Counted from the first letter of the stretch, positions 22,881 through 34,224 are shown. The stretch is 64,000 bases of DNA from Halichoerus grypus (GCF_964656455.1 NC_135726.1:9314394-9378393); one strand, 5' to 3'. Numbers and translations: made by a program. The notes: generated by a model from the letters alone, not told the origin.

Positions 22881-23095
22881 GGCCACATGTTTTTTTTGAT
22901 TATGCCTAATCCTATCCCCCAAATCAAAGGTATGATAACATCACAAAGACAATGTCTCAGAGGGGTTACAGGCTGAAAGCACCAAGACATGCTCTTACAC
23001 AGACTGACCTAGTCAGCCAGAATACAAGTGCTAATGGGGAGAAAGGTGGCCATCTAGGGGAGGGGCAAGAAGGCTCGTGCAGGCCTCCCACAGTC

Positions 23096-23161
23096 ATGCA
23101 TGCGTGCATTTGAGCCTGTGTGCGTGTGCATGTGTGTGCATGTGCGTGCATGTGTGTGTGA
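23096..23161. repeat. (TGCATG)/(TG)n low-complexity repeat
   Basis: Alternating purine-pyrimidine tract of TGCATGCGTGCA, TGTGTGCGTGTGC and GTGTGTGTGAG. Such tracts can adopt Z-DNA. Confidence 0.85.
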
Positions 23162-23250
23162 GCTGGGAAGCAGGATAGCTATGGTCTTCCCTAGGTCAGC
23201 TCTCAGCAGAATCTAGCATAGTATCTCTACTGGTGGCATCCATGTTATCA

Positions 23251-23450
23251 TTTTTTTTTTAAGATTTTATTTATTTATTTGACAGTGAGTGGGGGAGAAC
23301 GAGCACAGCACAAGCAGGGGGAACAGCAGGCAGAGGGAGAAGCAGGCTTCCCGCTGAGCAAGGAGCCCGATGTGGGGCTCGATCCCAGGACCCTGGGCAC
23401 ATGAGCTGAGCCGAAGGCAGCCGCTTAACGACTGAGCCACCCAGGCGCCT
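23251..23450 (-). mobile_element. Carnivore SINE, full-length
   Basis: Reverse-orientation copy: T10, AAGATTTTATTTATTTATTTG, GCAGGCTTCCCGCTGAGCAAGG, GGCTCGATCCCAGGACCCTGGG and CTGAGCCACCCAGGCGCCT. The duplications TGGCATCCATGTTATCA (23234-23250) and TGGCATCCACATTACCA (23450-23466) differ at three positions. Confidence 0.96.
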
Positions 23451-23466
23451 GGCATCCACATTACCA

Positions 23467-24118
23467 ATACAACACCAGCCAGAGGATCCAACTGCCAACC
23501 CAAGTGCTTCCTGCGGCAGGCAGTACTGCCAGACATCAGGGACTTCCGCCATGACTGGAACTAGAGGCCACCAAGGCCGTATTTGCATCAAAGGAAAGAA
23601 AGCAAAGTCTGTGGCTAGTGTCCCTGACCAGTACTCCTCCCTTGACCTTCAAAAACCTGCTCCCATATCTCCATAATCAGGTTTCAGGAAATGCGAATGG
23701 AGTTGAGACAAGGATGTGCATGGCCACAAACAGGCAGGCTTCCTATAGAAATCAGCCACCTAACCTCCGATCGGGCCAACTGCCCAGCCCATGTCGCACA
23801 CCCCGCGTGGGAACTTCTGTGGCCATGGGATAGTCTTTCAAAGAGCACCTCTTTGCCCCACTGCTCTGCCCCCGTTTCTGCTGCATTCAGAGCACTGGAC
23901 ACTAGGTTTAGGGTAACGAGGTATACAATGAACTAGAGCCGCACAATGCTTCCTCCCACTCTGACAGGGGACGGAGATTCTCCCACATGCCCACAAGTCT
24001 ACGAGAAAATCAAGCTTTTCGTAACGGAGTTCTTAATTTTCACTACTTAGATGGGTTTTACTCTTATTTTAAACAAAATGTTATTTGAACACATAAAGCA
24101 TTAAGCAACACACACTAG
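23467..24118. other. Unique sequence, nothing recognised
   Basis: No repeat family. Overlapping short frames at 23618-23936 on both strands have no paired splice sites with a plausible peptide. Confidence 0.4.
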
Positions 24119-24210
24119 AAAAATATGTATACATATGTGTGTATATATATGTACATATACACATGTATAGACACATACTTATGCACACAAGCACACATAC
24201 ACACACAGGA
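24119..24210. repeat. AT/CA-rich low-complexity repeat
   Basis: TATGTATACATATGTGTGTA, TATATATGTACATATACACATG and CACACATACACACACAGG in succession. Confidence 0.85.
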
Positions 24211-24589
24211 ACAATGACTGAGCAAGGAAAAGCAGTCGCCTAATTGTTGAAGCAGGATGATTGGCATATGGGGGCTCATTATTATATTATCCTCTTTACT
24301 TGTGAATATATTTAAAATTTCCATAACCAAAAGGTTTTTTTTCTTTAAGACAGGCCATATAGTAAAGCACAAAAGCATGAAAAATGAAAAACATAAATGA
24401 AACAGAACTAGAAGGGAACACATCAGTAATTACAAAAACATTCAAATAGTTTACATAATTTAAATAAGAACATTCTTACACTGAGTCAAAAAACAAAATC
24501 AAAATATTTATCAGTAAAGATATAATAAATAATTCAGAAAGATTAAGAATAAAATGCAATAAAAAGCAAAAACAGTGGGCTTGCTGAGT
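24211..24589. other. AT-rich unique sequence
   Basis: No repeat or exon recognised. Confidence 0.4.
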
Positions 24590-24800
24590 ATTTTTAAGCA
24601 GATGAAAAATAATGGTCTCTTCAAATGTTTTCCAGTTGTAATTGTTGGTTTATACGGTTTTTCAATACATCATCAAAATCAGCATCAAAATTAAACTGCA
24701 ATAACGAGCAGATTAACCAGGCTTCACAGCCATTAATGAAATAAAGTGCCTGATTCCCTCTCAAAAGTCATTTGGCAATATGTGCCAAGCCTATGGGTTT
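24590..24800. promoter_or_regulatory. Candidate conserved non-coding block
   Basis: Repeat-free AT-rich 210 bp with GTTGTAATTGTTGG, ACATCATCAAAATCAGCATC, AAAATTAAACTGCAATAACG, GCCATTAATGAAATAAAG and CATTTGGCAATATGTGCC. It has homeodomain cores and an NFI-like half-site (TTGGCAATATGTGCCA). Texture only; conservation not tested. Confidence 0.28.
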
Positions 24801-25571
24801 CAGTTAAATAGTTGCATACCTACGCACCTGACCAAAAAAGAAAAAAAAAATCAGCCGACATTCTGTCTTATCCCTATGCCAAGCAAAAAGAGATGAGACC
24901 CTTTATTTCTGGTGGGGGTGGGGTGGGCACCAGCAACGTTTGCAAACAGATGTTTACAAACAGAAGGTAACTGATAAAAACCCAAACACAATGCTGCATT
25001 GTCTTCCATGATTCACAGATGAACCCATTGGAACCACTGCAAAGAGCCTTCCTGGAAAACATCCAGAAATTAAAAGGTGCAAACAAGCTGCCTAATACCC
25101 TTGCGTAGACTGAATTCTTATGAAGAAAATAAAGTTTATTGTCTGGAAAGAGAGAAAGCATGAGGAAAGCACTAAAGCAATGGAGGTGAACAATTAGACA
25201 GATGTTCACTTAAGGAAATAAAGAGAACAGAAGAAGCCATCACCGAGGAGTGTTACGAGAATCCTGACAAGTCGGCACCACATCAAGGGCATGGGTAAAG
25301 TGAAAGCCAGAGAAGCCAAGGCTGTGCAACTTCCCACTAACTGCTGACCTTGCGGAACCGGCCTGCAGGTGAGGTGGCTCTGAGCAGAAACAAATTGCAC
25401 TGCTCCTTTTAATAAGTCTTTAAGTTCTTCTTAAACATGAGCTGCAGACTGTAACTCATGAACACAGAGTGCTGCGTTTCTCATTCTTAATAATATCCCC
25501 CCACCCAAAAAAAGTTAAAAAAAAAAATAATAGTAATTTTATATGCCCATGTCTTTGCACATTGGTAAATG
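24801..25571. other. Unique sequence, nothing recognised
   Basis: No repeat or exon supported in 770 bp except short A-runs at 24840-24849 and 25520-25528. Confidence 0.4.
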
Positions 25572-25586
25572 CCCCCCCCCCCCCCC
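25572..25586. repeat. poly(C) run, 15 bp, next to poly(T)
   Basis: C15, then GC, then T8. Long C-runs are uncommon and prone to slippage and sequencing error, so the exact length is uncertain. Confidence 0.85.
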
Positions 25587-26193
25587 GCTTTTTTTTAGAT
25601 CTACAAGGAATAAAGCACAGACTCTTTCAGAAAGGCACTGGGCTGCCACCATTCCTGCCCTGACTGGCTCCAGCAGGAGGAGGAAGGACAGAAAGGTGAC
25701 TACTGATTGAACAACTCCTAGTGTCATGGCTGCTAGGCGACTGATCCTCATTGATGGATTCAGTGGACTGCGTCTTCCTCTTCCCTTGGACCCTAGGAAG
25801 CCCTCAGGGACTCTTCAGCCCACATGAAGGATCTACTCACAGCTGGACAAAAATCTTAGGGCCAAGATAACTGGATGGTGCTTTACCCCTTGATTTACCT
25901 GATTTTCTGGGTTCTTTTTCTCTTCTAATTTTTATGCATGGATCCTACCTAAGCCATCTCAAATCCTCTTTGCAAAGGGGCAATGAAGTTTGCCTAGATT
26001 GATGATTTGACAAAAAGATGGAAAAAGGAACAATTAGTTCACAGGCTGGCAGGCTGGTTGGCTGGAAAGGTTGACCACAGACATAAAGAAGGGAAAACAG
26101 GCCTTATTTTACTTAACCCTCACACAAAAGTCTTAGATGGTTTAGTTTACAAAAGAAGAAATGGAAATAAATTACCCATTCCATTTAACTTCT
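25587..26193. other. Unique sequence, nothing recognised
   Basis: No repeat family or exon supported. Confidence 0.4.
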
Positions 26194-26231
26194 AAGACTG
26201 CTTTTCTTTTTTTTTTTTAAGACTGCTTTTC
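26194..26231 (-). mobile_element. Tail-only retroposon scar: T12 between two 13-bp direct repeats
   Basis: AAGACTGCTTTTC at 26194-26206 is repeated exactly at 26219-26231, and only T12 lies between. This is the structure left when target-primed reverse transcription copies only the poly(A) tail of an L1-mobilised RNA in minus orientation. A slippage origin is possible but does not predict a homopolymer exactly between perfect duplications. Confidence 0.65.
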
Positions 26232-26463
26232 AATTAAGTGAAGGAAGTAAAAAAAAAAAAATTAATCTTTAAAGAATAAAATAAACTAAGAGCAACTGTT
26301 TTAACTTACCTCTTTTGTACACTCCTGTCCAATTCCTTTGTGGGGTTGACACTCAACCACCAACCAATCCAAACAGATCTATCCACTCTACTAGGCAGTG
26401 GTAGGATGCAAAAAGAAATTTAAGAGCCAGGCATTTTTTAAGGGACATATACATCATGGGTAC
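26232..26463. other. Unique sequence, nothing recognised
   Basis: Contains an A-run at about 26250-26261. Otherwise nothing. Confidence 0.4.
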
Positions 26464-26935
26464 TGTGGTAGGCAGGATAATGCCCCCAACCAAAGATGCC
26501 CATGTCCTAACCCCTGGAACCTATGAATATTTTAGGTTACACAGCAAAATAACTAAGGTTGCAGATGGAATTAAATTTGCTAATTAGCCAACTTTACATT
26601 AGGAAGATTTCCCTGGATTATGAGGGGAGGCTCAATGTAATCACAGGGGTCCTTAAAAATAGGAGGCAGAAGAGAGAGAACTAGGGAGGTGGCAGTTTGA
26701 GAAGCACTTGACCAGCCACTGCTGACCTTGAAGACACAGGAAGAGGCCAGGGGCCAAGGAATGCAGGCAGCCTCTACAAGGGAGAAAAGGCAAAGACGTG
26801 GATTCTCCCCTTGAGCCTCCAGAAAGGAATGCAGATCCACCGCCACATTGTTTTAGCCCACTGACATCCATTCTGACTTCTGACCTCTAGGCCTGTAAGA
26901 TAGTAACTTTGTGTTCCTTTAAGCCACTGTGAAAA
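26464..26935 (+). repeat. MaLR/MLT1-type LTR
   Basis: TGTGGTAGGCAGGATAATGCC, GATGCCCATGTCCTAACCCC, TGGAACCTATGAATATTTTAGG, GCAGATGGAATTAAATTTGC, CCCTGGATTATGAGGGGAGGC, CAATGTAATCACAGGGGTCC, GCCAAGGAATGCAGGCAGCC, TTGTTTTAGCCCACTGACATCC and TTTGTGTTCCTTTAAGCCACTG form a known mammalian solo-LTR consensus in order. The same family appears at 62.53-62.93 kb (plus) and 55.6-56.1 kb (minus). Confidence 0.65.
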
Positions 26936-28689
26936 TCTGGTAGATCAGAAATAGGAAATGAATAGTTATACATTTTTAATGGAAGGTTTCACATTGCCAA
27001 TCCAAATTCCTGGCTTTTCTTGAAAAATGAAGACAGAGAGAGCAACACCCAGCCCACAGGCTCAGGTCTTGACAATCAGGTGGGCTGAGCTGCCACTGTC
27101 CTTGGGATAACCCCTCTGGTCCACCACAAACCCAACAGCTCTCTGCTGTCTCCCTGACTCCAACGCTGTGGCTGATGATAGGCTGATCTATCAGACATTT
27201 GAGTTTTGGACTCTTGGTCTAAGTTTTAGGAGATTAATAACAAACAAACAATGATAAGCAAAGATAAGCAGGGCTAATATTCACCAGGTACGCAGTTTAG
27301 AGCCCTCATCTGATTAGTCAGAACCCATGCCATCAAAGTCCATGAAATATTTTGAGTAGAAGCAGAAGCAGGATGCTTCTTGAAACATTCCTGCTTCTTC
27401 AAACACTCTTGAAATAGACATGCCTCTTAACCTTGCCTAATAGCTTGTAAGAAATCCCCCCGGGGGCCAGGCACAGTTTTATGGCCACAGTTTTGGCTAA
27501 ACTGCTGCAGCCAGGCATCCTGCAGCTTCTTACATTTCCACAACAGCTTGACAACATGCGCTTGTTTCCCCAGAATTATTCTCACCCTTCCCGAACTCTG
27601 GTGGCACAAAAATGTAAAGGGTTTAAAGAAAAGGTCTATGGGGGCTGTACCTCAGCCTCTCCATGTTGTAATCGGGGAGCAATGTTTGCTGGGCTGTGGA
27701 TGGCTCCTCCTCACCCCTCCTCTTGGTACTGGGACCCTACTGATGGCAACCCTGGGGTGCTTGAAGCACATCTCATACTTAGATGGTGTGCACAAACGCC
27801 TGAAGGCTCACTTCACACCATTTAAAAACATGAACACTTGCAAGGGGCAACCATCAGCTCAACTACCAGCTCAGCCTCCAGGATTTCTTGAGGACAATGT
27901 CTTCTTTTCTCCACATGGAACAAAGTAAATTCAATAGAAATTGCTCCATATGGCCTGAACAGGCTTCAGAATTGGAGAGAAGAATAAAGAAGAAAACAAT
28001 CTGGGGACTCACTGGACTCAGTCCACACTTCGGTCTATAAAACAAAATGGGCCTAGCTCATAACTTGCAACGGAGATGCAAGTCACTGAGAATGAGGGAA
28101 GAGCAACCACAAGGAGAGAGCAGAGACAATCCCAAATATTAGCAAGTTCTCATTCACTCATACCTTGTTCAGCGCATAGGTGGTGTCTTCTTAAACTATA
28201 GAAAACAAGTTCACTATCAAGCCACATCTTCTTTCCCAGTGATTTCTAAACCACACATCCCTGAACACTGGGCAGAAGAGGTTAGCAGGGGTCTTCCCAC
28301 CAAATGTGATGAAAAAAAAAAAAGGTGCTCTGAAACATTGTAAATAATACACCCACTTGAGAGAAGCGAGCCTGTGTTCTGGCCAATCAGAAGCTCCAAG
28401 AGGGCATACAGTGAAGCAACAGCTTTAACTCTGCTCTAAGTAGCTTTGCCTAAACTCATCCAATCACAGAACTCGTTCTTCAAATAGCATCGTTCTGTAA
28501 AATCCAAGCCCCCATCCCCATTTCTATGTTAAAAGTTTAAACAGTCATTTGTGTTTATGTGAATTCTCCACCCTCTGAATTCATGGGTTTCTCTCTTAAC
28601 ATTCTCAATATTTTCCCGGTAGCAGCAATACATAAATTAATAATAATGACACTTCTAGTAATAATAATAATAGTGTTACTATACTACTA
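26936..28689. other. Unique sequence, nothing recognised
   Basis: 1.75 kb without a nameable repeat. Two overlapping plus-strand frames of 114 and 126 codons lie at 27481-27928 in different phases. They have no splice or promoter context and no family resemblance, so I do not annotate them as genes. Confidence 0.35.
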
Positions 28690-28830
28690 ATGTACTAAAT
28701 CGGAATTCATCATTTTATCATTCTTTTATAGAAGAGAACACTAAGGCATAGGCACTAACAGGAAGTTCACCCCACCAGTTAAGTGGCTGAGGCGGGACTG
28801 GACCCGAGGCAGGGCCTCTGCCGAAACCAG
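28690..28830 (-). repeat. MIR fragment
   Basis: ATCATTCTTTTATAGAAGAGAAC, GGCACTAACAGGAAGTTCACC and AAGTGGCTGAGGCGGGACTGGACCC fit reverse MIR. Confidence 0.55.
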
Positions 28831-28904
28831 CCTCTAACCACCATGTGACCCTGTCCTTCAAGGACGCCAGCCCAGGCACATTCTCAAAGGACACCCAAGT
28901 TCCT

Positions 28905-29052
28905 GAACTGTGGTTCCCCAACAAGAGTGTGCACTACAACATATTTCCGGACTCCAATCACAGAGATTCTAATTCAGAAACTAAAGGGTCATCAGATCCC
29001 TCAAAATCTTCTTGTAAAGAATTTTCCAGGTAATAATTCTGAAGCAGGAGCA
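28905..29052 (+). repeat. Possible MER5A-like fragment
   Basis: GAACTGTGGTTCCC, ACAGAGATTCTAATTCAGAAAC, TTCTTGTAAAGAATTTTCCAGG and TAATTCTGAAGCAGGAG resemble the MER5A plus strand with heavy divergence. Confidence 0.4.
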
Positions 29053-29149
29053 TCTCTGAAAGCACCTGGCATTTACCTCCTCACCTTGTACTGTATGGGA
29101 ATGAAGGGGCATTATTATAGGGGTGACCTTATAGACTACATCAAAAAAT

Positions 29150-29940
29150 TTTTTTTAAATCATTCATCCAATAAACCACATGAAAAGGTGCTACATGTGA
29201 TCAGCCATCAGGAAAATCCAAATCAAGACCACAATGCGATACCGCTTCACACCCAATAAAACGACAACAATCAAAAAGATAGACACTAACAAGTGTTGGT
29301 GAGGATGTGGAGACACTGGAACGCTCCTACATGGCTGGTGGAAATGCAAAATGGTGCAGCTGCTGTGGAAAATGGTCTGGCAGTTTCTCAAATGGCCAAA
29401 CACAGAGTTACATGTGATCCAGCAACTGCACTCCTAGGTTCTATACCCAAAAGAAAGAAAAGCATACGTCCACACAAAAATACAACATAGCAGCATTATT
29501 CATACTGGCCAAAAAGTGACAACAATCTAAAAGTGCATGAACTGAATGGATAAATGCAATGCGGTATGTCCATACAATGGAATCGTATTTGACAATTTAA
29601 AAAAAAAAAAAAATGCTATAACATGGATGAATCCTGAAAACATTCTGCTACATGAAAGAAACCAAATACAAAAGGCTACATACCATGTGACTCCATTTAT
29701 ATGAAAAGTCCAGAACAGGCAAACCTACCGTGAGGGTTGCGTAGGTCTGAGGTGAGGGAACAGAGGGAGCCAGGGAGAGGTACCAGTTGAGAGATATGGG
29801 GTTTCTCTGGGAGATAATGAAAATGTTCTAAAAATGACTGTGGGTATGGTTGTACAACTCCGAATACACTAAAAGCTACCGAAATGCATGCTTTATATGG
29901 GTGAAGTGTACAATACATAGATTATATCTCAATAAACTAG
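29150..29940 (+). repeat. L1 LINE: ORF2 C-terminal end and 3' UTR
   Basis: Clear L1 text: GATCAGCCATCAGGAAAATCC, CACAATGCGATACCGCTTCACACC, AACAAGTGTTGGTGAGGATG, TGGTGGAAATGCAAAATGGTGCAGC, ATTCATACTGGCCAAAAAGTG, GGATAAATGCAATGCGGTATG and TATATCTCAATAAACTAG. Stops and gaps break ORF2, including an A14 tract at about 29600-29613. It is a dead 5'-truncated copy. Confidence 0.85.
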
Positions 29941-30059
29941 TCTGAAAAATAATGCACCAATGTCCGCACTTCAAGAATTCTCAGTAACAAATCATTTGGG
30001 ACAAACATCACAGCTGCTGGAAATCTATCAGGTTATAGCTAGGACTCTGATGAGATTGT

Positions 30060-30420
30060 GGCATGGGAAAATTATGGTATATGCATATGAAAGACTATTG
30101 CCTAGCCACTGAAGAGCATGCTAAGAAAGATTTATTAGCATGGAAAAAATGTTTGCAACTTATCACTAAATTCAATAAAAAGCAGGCTATAAAAAGAATA
30201 CACAGTGCAATCTTATTTGGCTTCAAACTGTGCATAAGCAGGCATATATATTATGCGGGTATTTATATAATACATATAGTAAAAAACTCACTTCTGTGAC
30301 ACAGACCAAAATGATAACAGGGGTTATTTCTGGGTATGAGACTGAGCCCAGAAAAAATTTAAAAAAATCAATAGGGCTCAAAGTTGGGATTCATTGTTTT
30401 CCAATCACTGGACTTCCAGG
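30060..30420 (+). repeat. L1 LINE 3' fragment (second, diverged)
   Basis: GGGAAAATTATGGTATATGCATATG, ACTATTGCCTAGCCACTGAAGAGCATG, TTAGCATGGAAAAAATG, AATAAAAAGCAGGCTATAAAAAG and GATAACAGGGGTTATTTCTGGG parallel the end of L1 ORF2 and its UTR. Distinct from and downstream of the previous copy. Confidence 0.55.
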
Positions 30421-30823
30421 AATTATTTCTATACCGTATCTGTTACCCCTAGGCGTTACTATTTCATCCATGACACTTGCATAGCAAGCTTATTTTCAGT
30501 CACTAGGAACAACTGCAAATTTGGGTTGGCTGATGGAAAATCTGTGAAGGGTGAAGAAATGTCAGAAGTGCATGCCACCGGGGCTCATGCCACTCCAGAA
30601 CTAAGAGGGGGCAAGATCCAGCAAGACTGTGAAGGCAGCCTACAGAGCCCAAGGGGCTATATCAGGACAATTAATGCAGTGTGATCACCTGAGCAGCTGA
30701 GCATGGTCTAGTCGGAGCAGGGGTTGGGGGAAAGAGTGAGGTGGGAATACAGATGCCTCCTGAAAACTATCATATCCTTATGTAAATTTTAGGCAATGGT
30801 ACTGCTATAGCTTCATCTCTAGC
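30421..30823. other. Unique sequence, nothing recognised
   Basis: A 96-codon plus frame overlaps here but has no supporting context. Confidence 0.4.
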
Positions 30824-31213
30824 TGTTATAGGCTCACTTGGGTCCCCCCAAATTCATATGATGAAGTCCTAACCACCACTACCTCACAAGGTGACTGCAC
30901 CTGGGGGTAGGGCCTTTAAAGAGATGATTAAGTTAAAATGAGCCCATTAGGGTGGTCGCTACTCCAAACTGACTGGTGTCCTTTTAAGAAGACGGAGTTT
31001 GGACACAGAGAGACACCAAGGAGGAAAGATCATGTGGGGCCACAGCAGGGAGGTGTCTGTCTACAAGTCAAGAAGAGAGGCCTCAGAAGAAACCAAACCT
31101 GCTGACAGCTTGATCTTGGACTTCTAGCTTCCAGAACTAAGACAATAATTCTCTGTTGCTTAAGCCATTCAGTCTGTAGGACTTTGTTATTGCGGCCCTA
31201 GAAAACCAATAAG
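30824..31213 (+). repeat. MLT1A-like MaLR solo LTR, near full length
   Basis: TGTTATAGGCTCACTTGGGTCCCCC, AATTCATATGATGAAGTCCTAACC, GATGATTAAGTTAAAATGAGCCC, ACTGGTGTCCTTTTAAGAAGACGG, GACAGCTTGATCTTGGACTTCTAG, TTCTCTGTTGCTTAAGCCATTCAG and a GGCCCTAGAAAACCAATAAG end fit the MLT1A consensus from end to end. There is no internal retroviral region. Confidence 0.8.
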
Positions 31214-32257
31214 CCCACCTCAACCCACACCATGACCCAGGCCCAGCCAGTCCTCTTTCCTCTTCTGCTGCTTCTCATGGTTTCTCTGATTTCTCTCTCT
31301 CTACTAACTCATCATTTAGCCCCATTAACTCATTACCCCACAACACACGCACACGCACACACCAGATACAAACCTTTCTGCTGCTCTTCGATTTGGGTCA
31401 TACACCCCTGACCCTCTTTCCCAATTCTCCAATCTAGACATCAACGTGTCTCTGGGTTAATTTACCTCCAGGACCCTTCTCCTATGCCCTTCCTATTGCC
31501 AACAACTTGTCCTCTGACACCACCACCTGCGTCTTCTGTTAGGACGGCTCTTTGCCACCATCCTTTCCTGGGTATCAGTGACATTACAGGGGCTGCTCCA
31601 GCTGCGGGGGACCTTTCAGAGTCAGACTTCTCTACTTAGCATCCCCTTTGGTATGGGCATAGTACATGAAGTCTCTTGGGCTTGTGCCTAGCTAAAATGA
31701 AACAGCTACGGCACCAAAGCAAAGACATTTTCAAGTGGTCTCTACACCTTAGGGGCTTCAGCCTTGTTCCCATTGCAGAGCCATAATAAAAGAACAATTT
31801 CCAAGTCTGAGTGAAACTAGACTTGAGCTTTGCAGGTTAGGGGATGAAAGCAGAAAGCTATATTTTTTAAATAGAAAGTTTTATATTCCTTTAAAACTTG
31901 GACATGACTTTAAGAGAGTCTCATTCTTGTCCTTTCGGGTAAGCTTTCACACTGCTCAAAGGAATGAGACCATAATCCATTGTTTTATGGGGAATCAGCT
32001 TTAAAGATATGTACAACATTTAAGGTACATTAAGGAAAGGTGGAAACTGAATTCCTTCCAGAAAAGCTTTAACAGGAGGTAAGAAAAAAGACCAAGGGTT
32101 AGAAATATTTCCAAAATGATAATCAGAAATTGCCAGGCCAACTGTTTAGTAGACTCGTGAATTGCAGCATGAATTATTTTTGTAGACCTTTAATAAAGTA
32201 ATGCAATTAATTTCCAAGGAAGATAAAAGCGAAGAACATTTTTGGCAATCTGGAGAA
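31214..32257. other. Unique sequence, nothing recognised
   Basis: About 1 kb. 31240-31560 is C/T-rich and lacks introns signals or a frame worth reporting. Confidence 0.4.
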
Positions 32258-32335
32258 TACAAGTCCATTTATTCATTAGATGAGTATTTACCCAGTGCCT
32301 ACTTAGCTTGGTGCTGGGAAGGATACAGAGAGACA
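32258..32335 (-). repeat. L2 LINE 3' fragment
   Basis: CATTTATTCATTAGATGAGTATTTACCCAGTGCCTACTTAGCTTGGTGCTGGGAAGGATACAGAGA follows the antisense L2 end. Confidence 0.6.
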
Positions 32336-32699
32336 CAACCCCGACAGCTTGTGTATGGAGGAGGTGGGAGGAGGGTGAGGAGGTGTGGGCAAAGATAATA
32401 TGATGACTTTGGGGAGGGGGAGGACAAGATAGCTTTGTGACCTTGCAGAAGATACTTGCAGGTGAATAATCTGGGAGTAACAAGCTAGACACATATCCAG
32501 AAATGGGCATTATCAATATGGGAATCAGAATGGTGACTGAAATTTTGGGGGCGGGTATGATCTCCAGGGGAAAGAGAACAGGCAAAGAGAAAAAATCAAA
32601 ACCAGAATTGTGAGGGACACTGAATTTAAATGGTGGGAGAAGAAAATGGAGCCAGAAGTGAGTGGGTGGGAATAATTAAAAAGGCAAGTGTGAGTAGAG
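32336..32699. other. Purine-rich unique sequence
   Basis: G/A-rich with GGAGGTGGGAGGAGGGTGAGG at 32357. The 131-codon minus frame here is a consequence of that bias. Confidence 0.4.
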
Positions 32700-32805
32700 A
32701 TGCAGCATGATTGTGAAGATGGTGGCACAACTGTGAAAATACACGAAAAACCATTCAGTGGGTCAATCATAGGGTATGTGACTTATATCTCAATAAAGTT
32801 GTTGC
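32700..32805 (+). repeat. L1 LINE 3' tail
   Basis: AAAAACCATTCAGTGGGTCAATC, GGGTATGTGACTTATATCTCAATAAAG is the terminal part of an L1 3' UTR. Confidence 0.5.
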
Positions 32806-32819
32806 CCTCGGGGAGAGAA

Positions 32820-33655
32820 GATATGGCCAATGAGCATATTTTTGGTGTTCAACATCATTAGTCATCATTAGTGATTTATTATACAAAATAAAAGCACAAT
32901 ATACCACTACCGACCCAAATAGAAAACTAAAAAGACTGACACTATCAAGCATTATTCAGAATGCAAAGGAACTGGAATCTGCCAAGAACCTGAAATGGTC
33001 CGACACACTGGGGAAAGGTTGACCAGCCTCTGAAACGTTAAACATAGCAGTACTATTGATAACCTTGTTCTATGCCAGGGAATTATCCCAAAAGAACTGA
33101 AGACATATGTCTGCACAAAGGTGTGTGTGAGTGTGTGTGTGTGTGTGTGTGTATTCACAGTGGCTTTATTCAAATTCATAGCGAAGCACAATTGCAACAT
33201 TGGAAACAACCCAAAAGTCTATCAGTAGGTAATTAGATAAACAAAATGTGGGGCATTCCAACAATGGACTACTACTCAGCCCTGAAAAAATGAGCTCCCA
33301 ATAAATGCAACAGCATGGGTGAATCACAGACTCATAATGTTGAGTGGAAGAAGCAGATGCAGCATATACACTGCATGATTTCACTTATATAAAATTCTAG
33401 AAAATGCAAATTAATCAACAGGACAAAAAATAGGTGATTTCTGAGAGCCAGCGCTATCTAGACTCTACAATGGCATGGATAGCAAGATAGCCCAAGAAAT
33501 CTTTGTGGGGTGATGGCAATGGTCTATTCCTTGATTGTAGTGATAGTTTCATGGGTATGTGTTATCTGTCAAAACTCATTAAGTTGTATGTTTTAAATGG
33601 GTGCAGTTTATTATATATAAATTACACCCCAGCAAAGTTGATAAAACCAAACCAG
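32820..33655 (+). repeat. L1 LINE: ORF2 end and 3' UTR
   Basis: GGCCAATGAGCATATTTTTGG, ACATCATTAGTCATCATTAG, AAAGCACAATATACCACTACC, GAATTATCCCAAAAGAACTGAAG, GGAAACAACCCAAAAGTCTATC, ACAATGGACTACTACTCAGCCCTG, GCATGGGTGAATCACAGACTC, TGCATGATTTCACTTATATAAAATT and ATGGGTGCAGTTTATTATATATAAATT give the L1 3' region in order. A (GT)n sits within it. The frame is broken throughout. Confidence 0.8.
33119..33152. repeat. (GT)n microsatellite within L1
   Basis: About 34 bp of GT with one GA interruption. Confidence 0.92.
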
Positions 33656-33728
33656 GCAAGCAAGCAAGCAAAAGGCATGTGACAAATGCCTCAACTTTTT
33701 CCTTTAAAAATTATCAAAGTGACATCCA

Positions 33729-33922
33729 GGGGCTCCTGGGTGGCTCAGTTGGTTAAATGTCTGCCTTCAGCTCAGGTCATGTTCCCAGGGTCCTGAGATC
33801 AAGCCCTACATCGGGCTTCCTGCTCAGTGGGAGGCTGCTTCTCCCTCTCCCTCTTCCCCTCCCCTGCTTGTGCACTTGCTCTCTCTCTCTCTCTCTCAAA
33901 TAAATATAATCTTTTGAAAAAA
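33729..33922 (+). mobile_element. Carnivore SINE, full-length
   Basis: GGGGCTCCTGGGTGGCTCAG head, CAGCTCAGGTCATGTTCCCAGGG, GCTTCTCCCTCTCCCTCTTC, (CT)n and AAATAAATATAATCTTTTGA tail. It is flanked by a long 24-bp direct repeat ending AAAGTGACATCCA at 33705-33728 and 33923-33946, with one mismatch. Confidence 0.96.
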
Positions 33923-33984
33923 TAAAAATTATTAAAGTGACATCCAAATGGCCCATTCGGCTTTCAGAATTAATAAAAACGTTA

Positions 33985-34190
33985 TTAATGGCCACCTTAA
34001 CCGAGTGCCTGCCTGTATCACGAACTATATAAGGGACTTCCATACATCATCTCATTTAATTCCAACATTCCCATAAGGTTAAAATCCCCCATTTGCAGTT
34101 GAGGAATATAATGTCCAGGAGGTTGGCTTCCTTGAGATTCCACAGAGTTCTGGGGCTCTGAGGTCAACACTCTACAGGCTGAAACTCACT
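33985..34190 (-). repeat. MIR element (first of a tandem pair)
   Basis: CCGAGTGCCTGCCTGTATCACG, ATACATCATCTCATTTAATTCC, CCCATTTGCAGTTGAGGAAT and CTCTGAGGTCAACACTC are the reverse MIR landmarks. Confidence 0.65.
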
Positions 34191-34224
34191 GTTTTTCAAC
34201 TAGTTGACTGCTATGATAGCAATA

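Noticed and set aside
26464..26935. LTRs as ends of a complete endogenous retrovirus
   Set aside because: The LTR-type segments at 26464, 30824, 55615 and 62528 are solitary, and no gag, pol or env-like sequence lies between or beside them.
29150..29940. L1 ORF2 frames as active retrotransposon
   Set aside because: 5'-truncated, frame broken by stops and indels, no ORF1 or 5' UTR; same for every other LINE here.
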